Shown here one piece after another: positions 22,888-36,421 of a DNA stretch of 64,000 bases (its first letter is position 1; each line of letters opens with the position of its first letter). A program made the translations under genes and the position numbers. The DNA comes from Heracleum sosnowskyi (taxonomy: Eukaryota > Streptophyta > Magnoliopsida > Apiales > Apiaceae): assembly GCA_030848705.1 (NCBI GenBank), contig JAUIZM010000152.1, positions 1-64,000 of the forward strand, written 5' to 3'. The notes under the pieces were generated by a model. It ran no database searches. It was not told the DNA's origin and saw only the letters and a list, made by a program, of their open reading frames with translations.

Positions 22888-25800
22888 ATGGACGTACGAA
22901 CCAAAAAACGCGAAATTTCATTTCCAGAAATGGGTTTTTTTGACCCCCGAAAATGGGAAAAAAACCCACTTTTTGGACCAAAACTGGTTTCACTGGCATT
23001 TTCACGCGCTCAAAAAATGAGGTTCCGGACATTTTTATTCCGATTTTTTTTGTCACGTGCTAAAATTGAGGTACAAAATGGACGTACGGACAAAAAAACG
23101 CGAAATTTCATTTCCGGAAATGGGTTTTTTCGACCCCCGAAAATGGGAAAAAACCCACTTTTTGGACCAAAACTGGTTTCACTGGCATTTTCACGCTCTC
23201 AAAAAATGAGGTTCCGGACATTTTTATTCCGATTTTTTTTGTTACGTGCTAAAATAGAGGTACAAAATGGACGTACGGACCAAAAAACGCGAAATTTCAT
23301 TTCCGGAAATGGGTTTTTTCGACCCCCGAAAATGGGAAAAAACCCACTTTTTGGCCCCGGAAATGTGTTTTTTCTTCCGATTTTTTTTGTCACGTGCTAA
23401 AATAGAGGTACAAAATGGACGTACGGACCAAAAAACGCGAAATTTAATTTCCGGAAATGTGTTTTTTCGACCCCCAAAAATGGGAAAAAACCCACTTTTT
23501 GGCCCAAAATTGGTTTCACTGGCATTTTCACGCGCTCAAAAAACGAGGTTTCGGACATTTTTCTTCCGATTTTTTTTGTCACGTGCTAAAATAGAGGTAC
23601 AAAATGGACGTACGAACCAAAAAACGCGAAATTTCATTTCCAGAAATGGGTTTTTTTGACCCCCGAAAATGGGAAAAAAACCCACTTTTTGGACCAAAAC
23701 TGGTTTCACTGGCATTTTCACGCACTCAAAAAACGAGGTTCCGGACATTTTTATTCCGATTTTTTTTGTTACGTGCTAAAATAGAGGTACAAAATGGACG
23801 TACGGACCAAAAAACGCGAAATTTCATTTCCGGAAATGGGTTTTTTCGACCCCCGAAAATGGGAAAAAACCCACTTTTTGGCCCCGGAAATGTGTTTTTT
23901 CTTCCGATTTTTTTTGTCACGTGCTAAAATAGAGGTACAAAATGGACGTACGGACCAAAAAACGCGAAATTTAATTTCCGGAAATGTGTTTTTTCGACCC
24001 CCAAAAATGGGAAAAAACCCACTTTTTGGCCCAAAATTGGTTTCACTGGCATTTTCACGCGCTCAAAAAACGAGGTTTCGGACATTTTTCTTCCGATTTT
24101 TTTTGTCACGTGCTAAAATAGAGGTACAAAATGGACGTACGAACCAAAAAACGCTAAATTTCATTGCCGGAAATGGGTTTTTTTGACCCCCGAAAATGGG
24201 AAAAAAACCCACTTTTTGGCCCAAAACTGGATTCACTGGCATTTTCACGTGCTCAAAAAACGAGGTTCCGGACATTTTTTTCTTTCGATTTTTTTTGTCA
24301 CGTGCTAAAATTGAGGTACAAAATGGACGTACGGACCAAAAAACGCGAAATTTCATATCCGGAAATGGGTTTTTTCGACCCCCGAAAATGGGAAAAACCC
24401 CACTTTTTGGACCAAAACTGGTTTCACTGGCATTTTCACGCGCTCAAAAAACGAGGTTCCGGACATTTTTATTCCGATTTTTTTTGTCACGTGCTAAAAT
24501 TGAGGTACAAAATGGACGTACGGACAAAAAAACGCGAAAATTCATTTCCGGAAATGGGTTTTTTCGACCCCCGAAAATGGGAAAAAACCCACTTTTTGGC
24601 CCCGGAAATGTGTTTTTTCTTCCGATTTTTTTTGTCACGTGCTAAAATAGAGGTACAAAATGGACGTACGGACCAAAAAAACGCGAAATTTAATTTCCGG
24701 AAATGTGTTTTTTCGACCCCCAAAAATGGGAAAAAACCCACTTTTTGGCCCAAAATTGGTTTCACTGGCATTTTCACGCGCTCAAAAAACGAGGTTTCGG
24801 ACATTTTTCTTCCGATTTTTTTTGTCACGTGCTAAAATAGAGGTACAAAATGGACGTACGAACCAAAAAACGCGAAATTTCATTTCCAGAAATGGGTTTT
24901 TTTGACCCCCGAAAATGGGAAAAAAACCCACTTTTTGGACCAAAACTGGTTTCACTGGCATTTTCACGCGCTCAAAAAATGAGGTTCCGGACATTTTTAT
25001 TCCGATTTTTTTTGTCACGTGCTAAAATTGAGGTACAAAATGGACGTACGGACAAAAAAACGCGAAATTTCATTTCCGGAAATGGGTTTTTTCGACCCCC
25101 GAAAATGGGAAAAAACCCACTTTTTGGCCCCGGAAATGTGTTTTTTCTTCCGATTTTTTTTGTCACGTGCTAAAATAGAGGTACAAAATGGACGTACGGA
25201 CCAAAAAACGCGAAATTTAATTTCCGGAAATGTGTTTTTTCGACCCCCAAAAATGGGAAAAAACCCACTTTTTGGCCCAAAATTGGTTTCACTGGCATTT
25301 TCACGCGCTCAAAAAACGAGGTTTCGGACATTTTTCTTCCGATTTTTTTTGTCACGTGCTAAAATAGAGGTACAAAATGGACGTACGAACCAAAAAACGC
25401 TAAATTTCATTGCCGGAAATGGGTTTTTTTGACCCCCGAAAATGGGAAAAAAACCCACTTTTTGGCCCAAAACTGGATTCACTGGCATTTTCACGTGCTC
25501 AAAAAACGAGGTTCCGGACATTTTTTTCTTTCGATTTTTTTTGTCACGTGCTAAAATTGAGGTACAAAATGGACGTACGGACCAAAAAACGCGAAATTTC
25601 ATATCCGGAAATGGGTTTTTTCGACCCCCGAAAATGGGAAAAACCCCACTTTTTGGACCAAAACTAGTTTCACTGGCATTTTCACGCGCTCAAAAAACGA
25701 GGTTCCGGACATTTTTATTCCGATTTTTTTTGTCACGTGCTAAAATTGAGGTACAAAATGGACGTACGGACAAAAAAACGCGAAATTTCATTTCCGGAAA

Positions 25801-26473
25801 TGGGTTTTTTCGACCCCCGAAAATGGGAAAAAACCCACTTTTTGGCCCCGGAAATGTGTTTTTTCTTCCGATTTTTTTTGTCACGTGCTAAAATAGAGGT
25901 ACAAAATGGACGTACGGACCAAAAAACGCGAAATTTAATTTCCGGAAATGTGTTTTTTCGACCCCCAAAAATGGGAAAAAACCCACTTTTGGGCCCAAAA
26001 TTGGTTTCACTAGCATTTTCACGCGCTCAAAAAACGAGGTTTCGGACATTTTTCTTCCGATTTTTTTTGTCACGTGCTAAAATAGAGGTACAAAATGGAC
26101 GTACGAACCAAAAAACGCGAAATTTCATTTCCAGAAATGGGTTTTTTTGACCCCCGAAAATGGGAAAAAAACCCACTTTTTGGACCAAAACTGGTTTCAC
26201 TGGCATTTTCACGCGCTCAAAAAATGAGGTTCCGGACATTTTTATTCCGATTTTTTTTGTCACGTGCTAAAATTGAGGTACAAAATGGACGTACGGACCA
26301 AAAAACGCGAAATTTCATTTCCGGAAATGGGTTTTTTCGACCCCCGAAAATGGGAAAAAACCCACTTTTTGGCCCAAAACTGGTTTCACTGCCATTTTCA
26401 CGCGCTCACAAAATGAGGTTCCGGACATTTTTCTTCCGATTTTTTTTGTTACGTGCTAAAATAGAGGTACAAA
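22888..26473 (+). repeat. Block X copy 1, 3,586 bp
   Basis: The order is E B C D, E C D, A B C D, E C D, A B C D, E B. It is paired with 26,474-30,778 by shared rare variants: CATATCCGG, AAAAACCCCAC, GCTAAATTTCATTGCC, AACTAGTTTCAC (25,673 region) and CACTAGCATT (26,010 region). The two A-B-C-D groups at 24,131 and 25,377 are themselves close relatives, 1,246 bp apart (one 4-mer plus one 3-mer). Confidence 0.85.
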
Positions 26474-29400
26474 ATGGACGTACGAACCAAAAAACGCGAA
26501 ATTTCATTTCCAGAAATGGGTTTTTTTGACCCCCGAAAATGGGAAAAAAACCCACTTTTTGGACCAAAACTGGTTTCACTGGCATTTTCACGCGCTCAAA
26601 AAATGAGGTTCCGGACATTTTTATTCCGATTTTTTTTGTCACGTGCTAAAATTGAGGTACAAAATGGACGTACGGACAAAAAAACGCGAAATTTCATTTC
26701 CGGAAATGGGTTTTTTTCGACCCCCGAAAATGGGAAAAAACCCACTTTTTGGACCAAAACTGGTTTCACTGGCATTTTCACGCGCTCAAAAAATGAGGTT
26801 CCGGACATTTTTATTCCGATTTTTTTTGTTACGTGCTAAAATAGAGGTACAAAATGGACGTACGGACCAAAAAACGCGAAATTTCATTTCCGGAAATGGG
26901 TTTTTTCGACCCCCGAAAATGGGAAAAAACCCACTTTTTGGCCCCGGAAATGTGTTTTTTCTTCCGATTTTTTTTGTCACGTGCTAAAATAGAGGTACAA
27001 AATGGACGTACGGACCAAAAAACGCGAAATTTAATTTCCGGAAATGTGTTTTTTCGACCCCCAAAAATGGGAAAAAACCCACTTTTTGGCCCAAAATTGG
27101 TTTCACTGGCATTTTCACGCGCTCAAAAAACGAGGTTTCGGACATTTTTCTTCCGATTTTTTTTGTCACGTGCTAAAATAGAGGTACAAAATGGACGTAC
27201 GAACCAAAAAACGCGAAATTTCATTTCCAGAAATGGGTTTTTTTGACCCCCGAAAATGGGAAAAAAACCCACTTTTTGGACCAAAACTGGTTTCACTGGC
27301 ATTTTCACGCACTCAAAAAACGAGGTTCCGGACATTTTTATTCCGATTTTTTTTGTTACGTGCTAAAATAGAGGTACAAAATGGACGTACGGACCAAAAA
27401 ACGCGAAATTTCATTTCCGGAAATGGGTTTTTTCGACCCCCGAAAATGGGAAAAAACCCACTTTTTGGCCCCGGAAATGTGTTTTTTCTTCCGATTTTTT
27501 TTGTCACGTGCTAAAATAGAGGTACAAAATGGACGTACGGACCAAAAAACGCGAAATTTAATTTCCGGAAATGTGTTTTTTCGACCCCCAAAAATGGGAA
27601 AAAACCCACTTTTTGGTCCAAAATTGGTTTCACTGGCATTTTCACGCGCTCAAAAAACGAGGTTTCGGACATTTTTCTTCCGATTTTTTTTGTCACGTGC
27701 TAAAATAGAGGTACAAAATGGACGTACGAACCAAAAAACGCTAAATTTCATTGCCGAAAATGGGTTTTTTTGACCCCCGAAAATGGGAAAAAAACCCACT
27801 TTTTGGCCCAAAACTGGATTCACTGGCATTTTCACGTGCTCAAAAAACGAGGTTCCGGACATTTTTTTCTTTCGATTTTTTTTGTCACGTGCTAAAATTG
27901 AGGTACAAAATGGACGTACGGACCAAAAAACGCGAAATTTCATATCCGGAAATGGGTTTTTTCGACCCCCGAAAATGGGAAAAACCCCACTTTTTGGACC
28001 AAAACTGGTTTCACTGGCATTTTCACGCGCTCAAAAAACGAGGTTCCGGACATTTTTATTCCGATTTTTTTTGTCACGTGCTAAAATTGAGGTACAAAAT
28101 GGACGTACGGACAAAAAAACGCGAAAATTCATTTCCGGAAATGGGTTTTTTCGACCCCCGAAAATGGGAAAAAACCCACTTTTTGGCCCCGGAAATGTGT
28201 TTTTTCTTCCGATTTTTTTTGTCACGTGCTAAAATAGAGGTACAAAATGGACGTACGGACCAAAAAACGCGAAATTTAATTTCCGGAAATGTGTTTTTTC
28301 GACCCCCAAAAATGGGAAAAAACCCACTTTTTGGCCCAAAATTGGTTTCACTGGCATTTTCACGCGCTCAAAAAACGAGGTTTCGGACATTTTTCTTCCG
28401 ATTTTTTTTGTCACGTGCTAAAATAGAGGTACAAAATGGACGTACGAACCAAAAAACGCGAAATTTCATTTCCAGAAATGGGTTTTTTTGACCCCCGAAA
28501 ATGGGAAAAAAACCCACTTTTTGGACCAAAACTGGTTTCACTGGCATTTTCACGCGCTCAAAAAATGAGGTTCCGGACATTTTTATTCCGATTTTTTTTT
28601 GTCACGTGCTAAAATTGAGGTACAAAATGGACGTACGGACAAAAAAACGCGAAATTTCATTTCCGGAAATGGGTTTTTTCGACCCCCGAAAATGGGAAAA
28701 AACCCACTTTTTGGACCAAAACTGGTTTCACTGGCATTTTCACGCGCTCAAAAAATGAGGTTCCGGACATTTTTATTCCGATTTTTTTTGTTACGTGCTA
28801 AAATAGAGGTACAAAATGGACGTACGGACCAAAAAACGCGAAATTTCATTTCCGGAAATGGGTTTTTTCGACCCCCGAAAATGGGAAAAAACCCACTTTT
28901 TGGCCCCGGAAATGTGTTTTTTCTTCCGATTTTTTTTGTCACGTGCTAAAATAGAGGTACAAAATGGACGTACGGACCAAAAAACGCGAAATTTAATTTC
29001 CGGAAATGTGTTTTTTCGACCCCCAAAAATGGGAAAAAACCCACTTTTTGGCCCAAAATTGGTTTCACTGGCATTTTCACGCGCTCAAAAAACGAGGTTT
29101 CGGACATTTTTCTTCCGATTTTTTTTGTCACGTGCTAAAATAGAGGTACAAAATGGACGTACGAACCAAAAAACGCGAAATTTCATTTCCAGAAATGGGT
29201 TTTTTTGACCCCCGAAAATGGGAAAAAAAACCCACTTTTTGGACCAAAACTGGTTTCACTGGCATTTTCACGCACTCAAAAAACGAGGTTCCGGACATTT
29301 TTATTCCGATTTTTTTTGTTACGTGCTAAAATAGAGGTACAAAATGGACGTACGGACCAAAAAACGCGAAATTTCATTTCCGGAAATGGGTTTTTTCGAC

Positions 29401-30778
29401 CCCCGAAAATGGGAAAAAACCCACTTTTTGGCCCCGGAAATGTGTTTTTTCTTCCGATTTTTTTTGTCACGTGCTAAAATAGAGGTACAAAATGGACGTA
29501 CGGACCAAAAAACGCGAAATTTAATTTCCGGAAATGTGTTTTTTCGACCCCCAAAAATGGGAAAAAACCCACTTTTTGGCCCAAAATTGGTTTCACTGGC
29601 ATTTTCACGCGCTCAAAAAACGAGGTTTCGGACATTTTTCTTCCGATTTTTTTTGTCACGTGCTAAAATAGAGGTACAAAATGGACGTACGAACCAAAAA
29701 ACGCTAAATTTCATTGCCGGAAATGGGTTTTTTTGACCCCCGAAAATGGGAAAAAAACCCACTTTTTGGCCCAAAACTGGATTCACTGGCATTTTCACGT
29801 GCTCAAAAAACGAGGTTCCGGACATTTTTTTCTTTCGATTTTTTTTGTCACGTGCTAAAATTGAGGTACAAAATGGACGTACGGACCAAAAAACGCGAAA
29901 TTTCATATCCGGAAATGGGTTTTTTTCGACCCCCGAAAATGGGAAAAACCCCACTTTTTGGACCAAAACTAGTTTCACTGGCATTTTCACGCGCTCAAAA
30001 AACGAGGTTCCGGACATTTTTATTCCGATTTTTTTTGTCACGTGCTAAAATTGAGGTACAAAATGGACGTACGGACAAAAAAACGCGAAATTTCATTTCC
30101 GGAAATGGGTTTTTTCGACCCCCGAAAATGGGAAAAAACCCACTTTTTGGCCCCGGAAATGTGTTTTTTCTTCCGATTTTTTTTGTCACGTGCTAAAATA
30201 GAGGTACAAAATGGACGTACGGACCAAAAAACGCGAAATTTAATTTCCGGAAATGTGTTTTTTCGACCCCCAAAAATGGGAAAAAACCCACTTTTTGGCC
30301 CAAAATTGGTTTCACTAGCATTTTCAAGCGCTCAAAAAACGAGGTTTCGGACATTTTTCTTCCGATTTTTTTTGTCACGTGCTAAAATAGAGGTACAAAA
30401 TGGACGTACGAACCAAAAAACGCGAAATTTCATTTCCAGAAATGGGTTTTTTTGACCCCCGAAAATGGGAAAAAAACCCACTTTTTGGACCAAAACTGGT
30501 TTCACTGGCATTTTCACGCGCTCAAAAAATGAGGTTCCGGACATTTTTATTCCGATTTTTTTTGTCACGTGCTAAAATTGAGGTACAAAATGGACGTACG
30601 GACCAAAAAACGCGAAATTTCATTTCCGGAAATGGGTTTTTTCGACCCCCGAAAATGGGAAAAAACCCACTTTTTGGCCCAAAACTGGTTTCACTGCCAT
30701 TTTCACGCGCTCACAAAACGAGGTTCCGGACATTTTTCTTCCGATTTTTTTTGTTACGTGCTAAAATAGAGGTACAAA
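26474..30778 (+). repeat. Block X copy 2, 4,305 bp, internally expanded
   Basis: The order is E B C D, E C D, A B C D, E B C D, E C D, A B C D, E B. It repeats copy 1 with an offset of 3,586-3,587 bp up to about 28,627. After that it carries about 717 bp extra (one additional B-C-D-E group) and then resumes with an offset of about 4,304 bp. The rare AACTAGTTTCAC and CACTAGCATT variants recur near 29,969 and 30,313. Its terminal B at 30,590 (CTGCCATT, CTCACAAAACG) also begins the next block. Confidence 0.83.
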
Positions 30779-33700
30779 ATGGACGTACGGACCAAAAAAC
30801 GCGAAATTTTTTTTCCGGAAATGGGTTTTTTCGACCCCCGAAAATGGGAAAAAACCCACTTTTTGGCCCCGGAAATGTGTTTTTTCTTCCGATTTTTTTT
30901 GTCACGTGCTAAAATAGAGGTACAAAATGGACGTACGGACCAAAAAACACGAAATTTCATTTCCGTAAATGTGTTTTTTCGACCCCCAAAAATGGGAAAA
31001 AACCCACTTTTGGCCCAAAATTGGTTTCACTGGCATTTTCACGCACTCAAAAAACGAGGTTTCGGACATTTTTCTTCCGATTTTTTTTGTCACGTGCAAA
31101 AATAGAGGTACAAAATGGACGTACGAACCAAAAAACGCGAAATTTCATTTCCGGAAATGGGTTTTTTTGACCCCCGAAAATGGGAAAAAACCCACTTTTT
31201 GGCCCAAAACTGGATTCCCTGGCATTTTCACGTGCTCAAAAAACGAGGTTCCGGACATTTTTCTTTTGATTTTTTTTGTCACGTGCTAAAATTGAGGTAC
31301 AAAATGGACGTACGGACCAAAAAACGCGAAATTTCATTTCCGGAAATGGGTTTTTTCGACCCCCGAAAATGGGAAAAAACCCACTTTTTGGCCCAAAACT
31401 GGTTTCACTGGCATTTTCACGCGCTCAAAAAACGAGGTTCCGGACATTTTTCTTCCGATTGTTTTTGTTACGTGCTAAAATAGAGGTACAAAATGGACGT
31501 ACGGACCAAAAACCGCGAAATTTCATTTCCGGAAATGGGTTTTTTCGACCCCCGAAAATGGGAAAAAACCCACTTTTTGGCCCCGAAAATGTGTTTTTTC
31601 TTCCGATTTTTTTTGTCACGTGCTAAAATAGAGGTACAAAATGGACGTACGGACCACAAAACGCGAAATTTCATTTTCGGAAATGTGTTTTTTCGACCCC
31701 CAAAAATGGGAAAAAACCAACTTTTTGGCCCAAAATTGGTTTCACTGGCATTTTCACGCGCTCAAAAAACGAGGTTTCGGACATTTTTCTTCCGATTTTT
31801 TTTTTCACGTGCTAAAATAGAGGTACAAAATGGACGTACGGACCAAAAAACGCGAAATTTAATTTCCGGGAATGGGTTTTTTCGACCCCCGAAAATGGGA
31901 AAAAACCCACTTTTTGGCCCAAAACTGGTTTCACTGGCATTTTCACGCGCTCAAAAAACGAGGTTCCGGACATTTTTCTTCCGATTTTTTTTGTCACGTG
32001 CTAAAATAGAGGTACAAAATGGACGTACGAACCAAAAAAAGGGAAATTTCATTTCCAGAAATGGGTTTTTTTGGACCCCCGAAAATGGGAAAAAAACCCA
32101 CTTTTTGGACCAAAACTGGTTTCACTGGCATTTTCACGCGCTCAAAAAACGAGGTTCCGGACATTTTTATTCCGATTTTTTTTGTTACGTGCTAAAATAG
32201 AGGTACAAAATGGACGTACGGACCAAAAAACGCGAAATTTCATTTCCGGAAATGGGTTTTTTCGACCCCCGAAAATGGGAAAAAACCCACTTTTTGGCCC
32301 CGGAAATGTGTTTTTTCTTCCGATTTTTTTTGTCACGTGCTAAAATAGAGGTACAAAATGGACGTACGGACCAAAAAACGCGAAATTTAATTTCCGGAAA
32401 TGGGTTTTTCGACCCCCGAAAATGGGAAAAAACCCACTTTTTGGCCCCGGAAATGTGTTTTTTCTTTCTATTTTTTTTTGTCACGTGCTAAAATAGAGGT
32501 ACAAAATGGACGTACGGACCAAAAAACGCGAAATTTAATTTCCGGAAATGTGTTTTTTCGACCCCCAAAAATGGGAAAAAACCCACTTTTTGGCCCAAAA
32601 TTGGTTTCACTGGCATTTTCACGCGCTCAAAAAACGAGGTTTCGGACATTTTTCTTCCGATTTTTTTTGTCACGTGCTAAAATAGAGGTACAAAATGGAC
32701 GTACGAACCAAAAAACGTGAAATTTCATTTCCGGAAATGGGTTTTTTCGACCCCTGAAAATGGGAAAAAACCCACTTTTTGGCCCCGGAAATGTGTTTTT
32801 TCTTCCGATTTTTTTTGTCACGTGCTAAAATAGAGGTACAAAATGGACGTACGGACCAAAAAACGCGAAATTTCATTGCCGGAAATGGGTTTTTTTGACC
32901 CCCGAAAATGGGAAAAAAACCCACTTTTTGGCCAAAAACTGGATTCACTGGCATTTTCACGTGCTCAAAAAACGAGGTTCCGGACATTTTTTTCTTTCGA
33001 TTTTTTTTGTCACGTGCTAAAATTGAGGTACAAAATGGACGTACGGACCAAAAAACGCGAAATTTCATTTCCGGAAATGGGTTTTTTCGACCCCCGAAAA
33101 TGGGAAAAAACCCACTTTTTGGCCCAAAACTGGTTTCACTGGCATTTTCACGCACTCAAAAAACGAGGTTCCGGACATTTTTCTTCCGATTTTTTTTATT
33201 ACGTGATAAAATAGAGGTACAAAATGGGCGTACGGACCAAAAAACGCGAAATTTCATTTCCGGAAATGGGTTTTTTCGACCCCCGAAAATGGGAAAAAAC
33301 CCACTTTTTGTCCCCGGAAATGTGTTTTTTCTTCCGATTTTTTTTGTCACGTGCTAAAATAGAGGTACAAAATGGACGTACGGACCAAAAAACGCGAAAT
33401 TTCATTTCCGGAAATGTGTTTTTTCGACCCCCAAAAATGGGAAAAAACCCACTTTTGGCCCAAAATTGGTTTCACTGGCATTTTCACGCGCTCAAAAAAC
33501 GAGGTTTCGGACATTTTTCTTCTGATTTTTTTTGTCACGTGCTAAAATAGAGGTACAAAATGGACGTACGAACCAAAAAACGCGAAATTTCATTTCCGGA
33601 AATGGGTTTTTTTGACCCCCGAAAATGGGAAAAAACCCACTTTTTGGCCCAAAACTGGATTCCCTGGCATTTTCACGTGCTCAAAAAACGAGGTTCCGGA

Positions 33701-34464
33701 CATTTTTCTTTCGATTTTTTTTGTCACGTGCTAAAATTGAGGTACAAAATGGACGTACGGACCAAAAAACGCGAAATTTCATTTCCGGAAATTGGTTTTT
33801 TCGACCCCCGAAAATGGGAAAAAACCCACTTTTTGGCCCAAAACTGGTTTCACTGGCATTTTCACGTGCTCAAAAAACGAGGTTCCGGACATTTTTCTTC
33901 CGATTGTTTTTGTTACGTGCTAAAATAGAGGTACAAAATGGACGTACGGACCAAAAAACGCGAAATTTCATTTCCGGAAATGGGTTTTTTCGACCCCCGA
34001 AAATGGGAAAAAAACCCACTTTTTGGCCCCGGAAATGTGTTTTTTCTTCCGATTTTTTTTGTCACGTGCTAAAATAGAGGTACAAAATGGACGTACGGAC
34101 CAAAAAATGCAAAATTTCATTTTCGGAAATGTGTTTTTTCGACCCCCAAAAATGGGAAAAAACCCACTTTTTGGCCCAAAATTGGTTTCACTGGCATTTT
34201 CACGTGCTCAAAAAACGAGGTTCCGGACATTTTTCTTTCGATTTTTTTTGTCAGGTGCTAAAATTGAGGTACAAAATGGACGTACGGACCAAAAAACGCG
34301 AAATTTCATTTCCGAAAATGGGTTTTTTCGACCCCCGAAAATGGGAAAAAACCCACTTTTTGGCCCAAAACTGGTTTCACTGGCATTTTCACGCGCTCAA
34401 AAAATGAGGTTCCGGACATTTTTCTTCCGATTGTTTTTGTTACGTGCTAAAATAGAGGTACAAA
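30590..34464 (+). repeat. Block Y copy 1, about 3.9 kb
   Basis: The order is B C D A B C D B E C C D C A B C D A B C D/A B. Rare marks: CTGCCATT with CTCACAAAACG, TCCGTAAATGTG, GGATTCCC, CTTTTGAT, AAACCGCG, GGACCACAAAACG, AAAACCAAC, AAAAAAAGGG, TTTCTTTCTAT, CCCCTGAAAATGG, TACGTGATAAAAT with ATGGGCG, CTTTTTGTCCCC and TTCTGATT. The same marks in the same order recur at 50,823-54,550. The unit at 34,087 is a D/A fusion (AAATTGG followed by CACGTGCTC and CTTTCGAT). Confidence 0.87.
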
Positions 34465-36421
34465 ATGGACGTACGGACCAAAAAACGCGAAATTTCATTT
34501 CCGGAAATGGGTTTTTTCGACCCCCGAAAATGGGAAAAAACCCACTTTTTGGCCCCGAAAATGTGTTTTTTCTTCCGATTTTTTTTGTCACGTGGTAAAA
34601 TAAAGGTACAAAATGGACGTACGGACCAAAAAACGCGAAATTTCATTTCCGGAAATGTGTTTTTTCGACCCCCAAAAATGGGAAAAAACCAACTTTTTGG
34701 CCCAAAATTGGTTTCAGTGGCATTTTCACGCGCTCAAAAAATGAGGTTTCGAACATTTTTCTTCCGATTTTTTTTGTCACGTGCTAAAAGAGAGGTACAA
34801 AATGGACGTACGAACCAAAAAACGCGAAATTTCATTTCCGGAAATGGGTTTTTTTGACCCCCAAAAATGGGAAAAAAACCCACTTTTTGGCCCAAAACTG
34901 GATTCACTGGCATTTTCACGTTCTCAAAAAACGAGGTTCCGGACATTTTTCTTTCGATTTTTTTTGTCACGTGCTAAAATTGAGGTACAAAATGGACGTA
35001 CGGACCAAAAAACGCGAAATTTCAATTCCGGAAATGGGTTTTTTCGACCCCCGAAAATGGGAAAAAACCCACTTTTTGGCCCAAAACTGGTTTCACTGCC
35101 ATTTTCACGCGCTCAAAAAACGAGGTTCCGGACATTTTTCTTCCGATTTTTTTATTACGTGCTAAAATAGAGGTACAAAATGGACGTACGGACCAAAAAA
35201 CGCGAAATTTCATTTCCGGAAATGGGTTTTTTCGACCCCCGAAAATGGGAAAAAACCCACTTTTTGGCCCCGGAAATGTGTTTTTTCTTCCGATTTTTTT
35301 TGTCACGTGCTAAAATAGAGGTACAAAATGGACGTACGGACCAAAAAACGCGAAATTTCATTTCCGTAAATGGGTTTTTTTGACCCCCGAAAATGGGAAA
35401 AAACCCACTTTTTGGCCCAAAACTGGATTCCCTGGCATTTTCACGTGCTCAAAAAACGAGGTTCCGGACATTTTTCTTTCGATTTTTTTTGTCAGGTGCT
35501 AAAATTGAGGTACAAAATGGACGTACGGACCAAAAAACGCGAAATTTCATTTCCGAAAATTGGTTTTTTCGACCCCCGAAAATGGGAAAAACCCACTTTT
35601 TGGCCCAAAACTGGTTTCACTGGCATTTTCACGCGCTCAAAAAATGAGGTTCCGGACATTTTTCTTCCGATTGTTTTTGTTACGTGCTAAAATAGAGGTA
35701 CAAAATGGACGTACGGACCAAAAAACGCGAAATTTCATTTCCGGAAATGGGTTTTTTCGACCCCCGAAAATGGGAAAAAACCGACTTTTTGGTCCCGAAA
35801 ATGTGTTTTTTCTTCCGATTTTTTTTGTCACGTGGTAAAATAGAGGTACAAAATGGACGTACGGACCAAAAAACGTGAAATTTCATTTCCGGAAATGTGT
35901 TTTTTCGACCCCCAAAAATGGGAAAAAACCAACTTTTTGGCCCAAAATTGGTTTCAGTGGCATTTTCACGCGCTCAAAAAACGAGGTTTCGAACATTTTT
36001 CTTCCGATTTTTTTTTGTCACGTGCTAAAATAGAGGTACAAAATGGACGTACGAACCAAAAAACGCGAAATTTCATTTTCGGAAATGGGTTTTTTTGACC
36101 CCCGAAAATGGGAAAAAAACCCACTTTTTGGCCCAAAACTGGATTCACTGGCATTTTCACGTGCTCAAAAAACGACGTTCCGGACATTTTTCTTTCGATT
36201 TTTTTTGTCACGTGCTAAAATTGAGGTACAAAATGGACGTACGGACCAAAAAACGCGAAATTTCATTTCCGGAAATGGGTTTTTTCGACCCCCGAAAATG
36301 GGAAAAAACCCACTTTTTGGCCCAAAACTGGTTTCACTGGCATTTTCACGCGCTCAAAAAATGAGGTTCCGGACATTTTTCTTCCGATTGTTTTTGTTAC
36401 GTGCTAAAATAGAGGTACAAA
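34465..36421 (+). repeat. 11-mer HOR copy 1, 1,957 bp
   Basis: The order is C D A B C A B C D A B. Rare shared marks: GTGGTAAAAT, CAGTGGCA, TTCGAACATT, AAAAGAGAGG, CACGTTCTC, TTCAATTCCGG, TTTTTTTATTACG, TCCGTAAATGGG, GTCAGGTGC, TTCCGAAAATTGG, GGTCCCGAAAATG and AACGACGTTCC. The A-like unit at 35,328 starts with the D-specific TCCGTAAATG and is a D/A fusion with an early breakpoint. Confidence 0.85.

Noticed and set aside
31830..32018. Insertion of a foreign element at the extra monomer relative to 52.0 kb
   Set aside because: The extra 189 bp is an ordinary B-type satellite monomer, so gain or loss by unequal crossover explains it.
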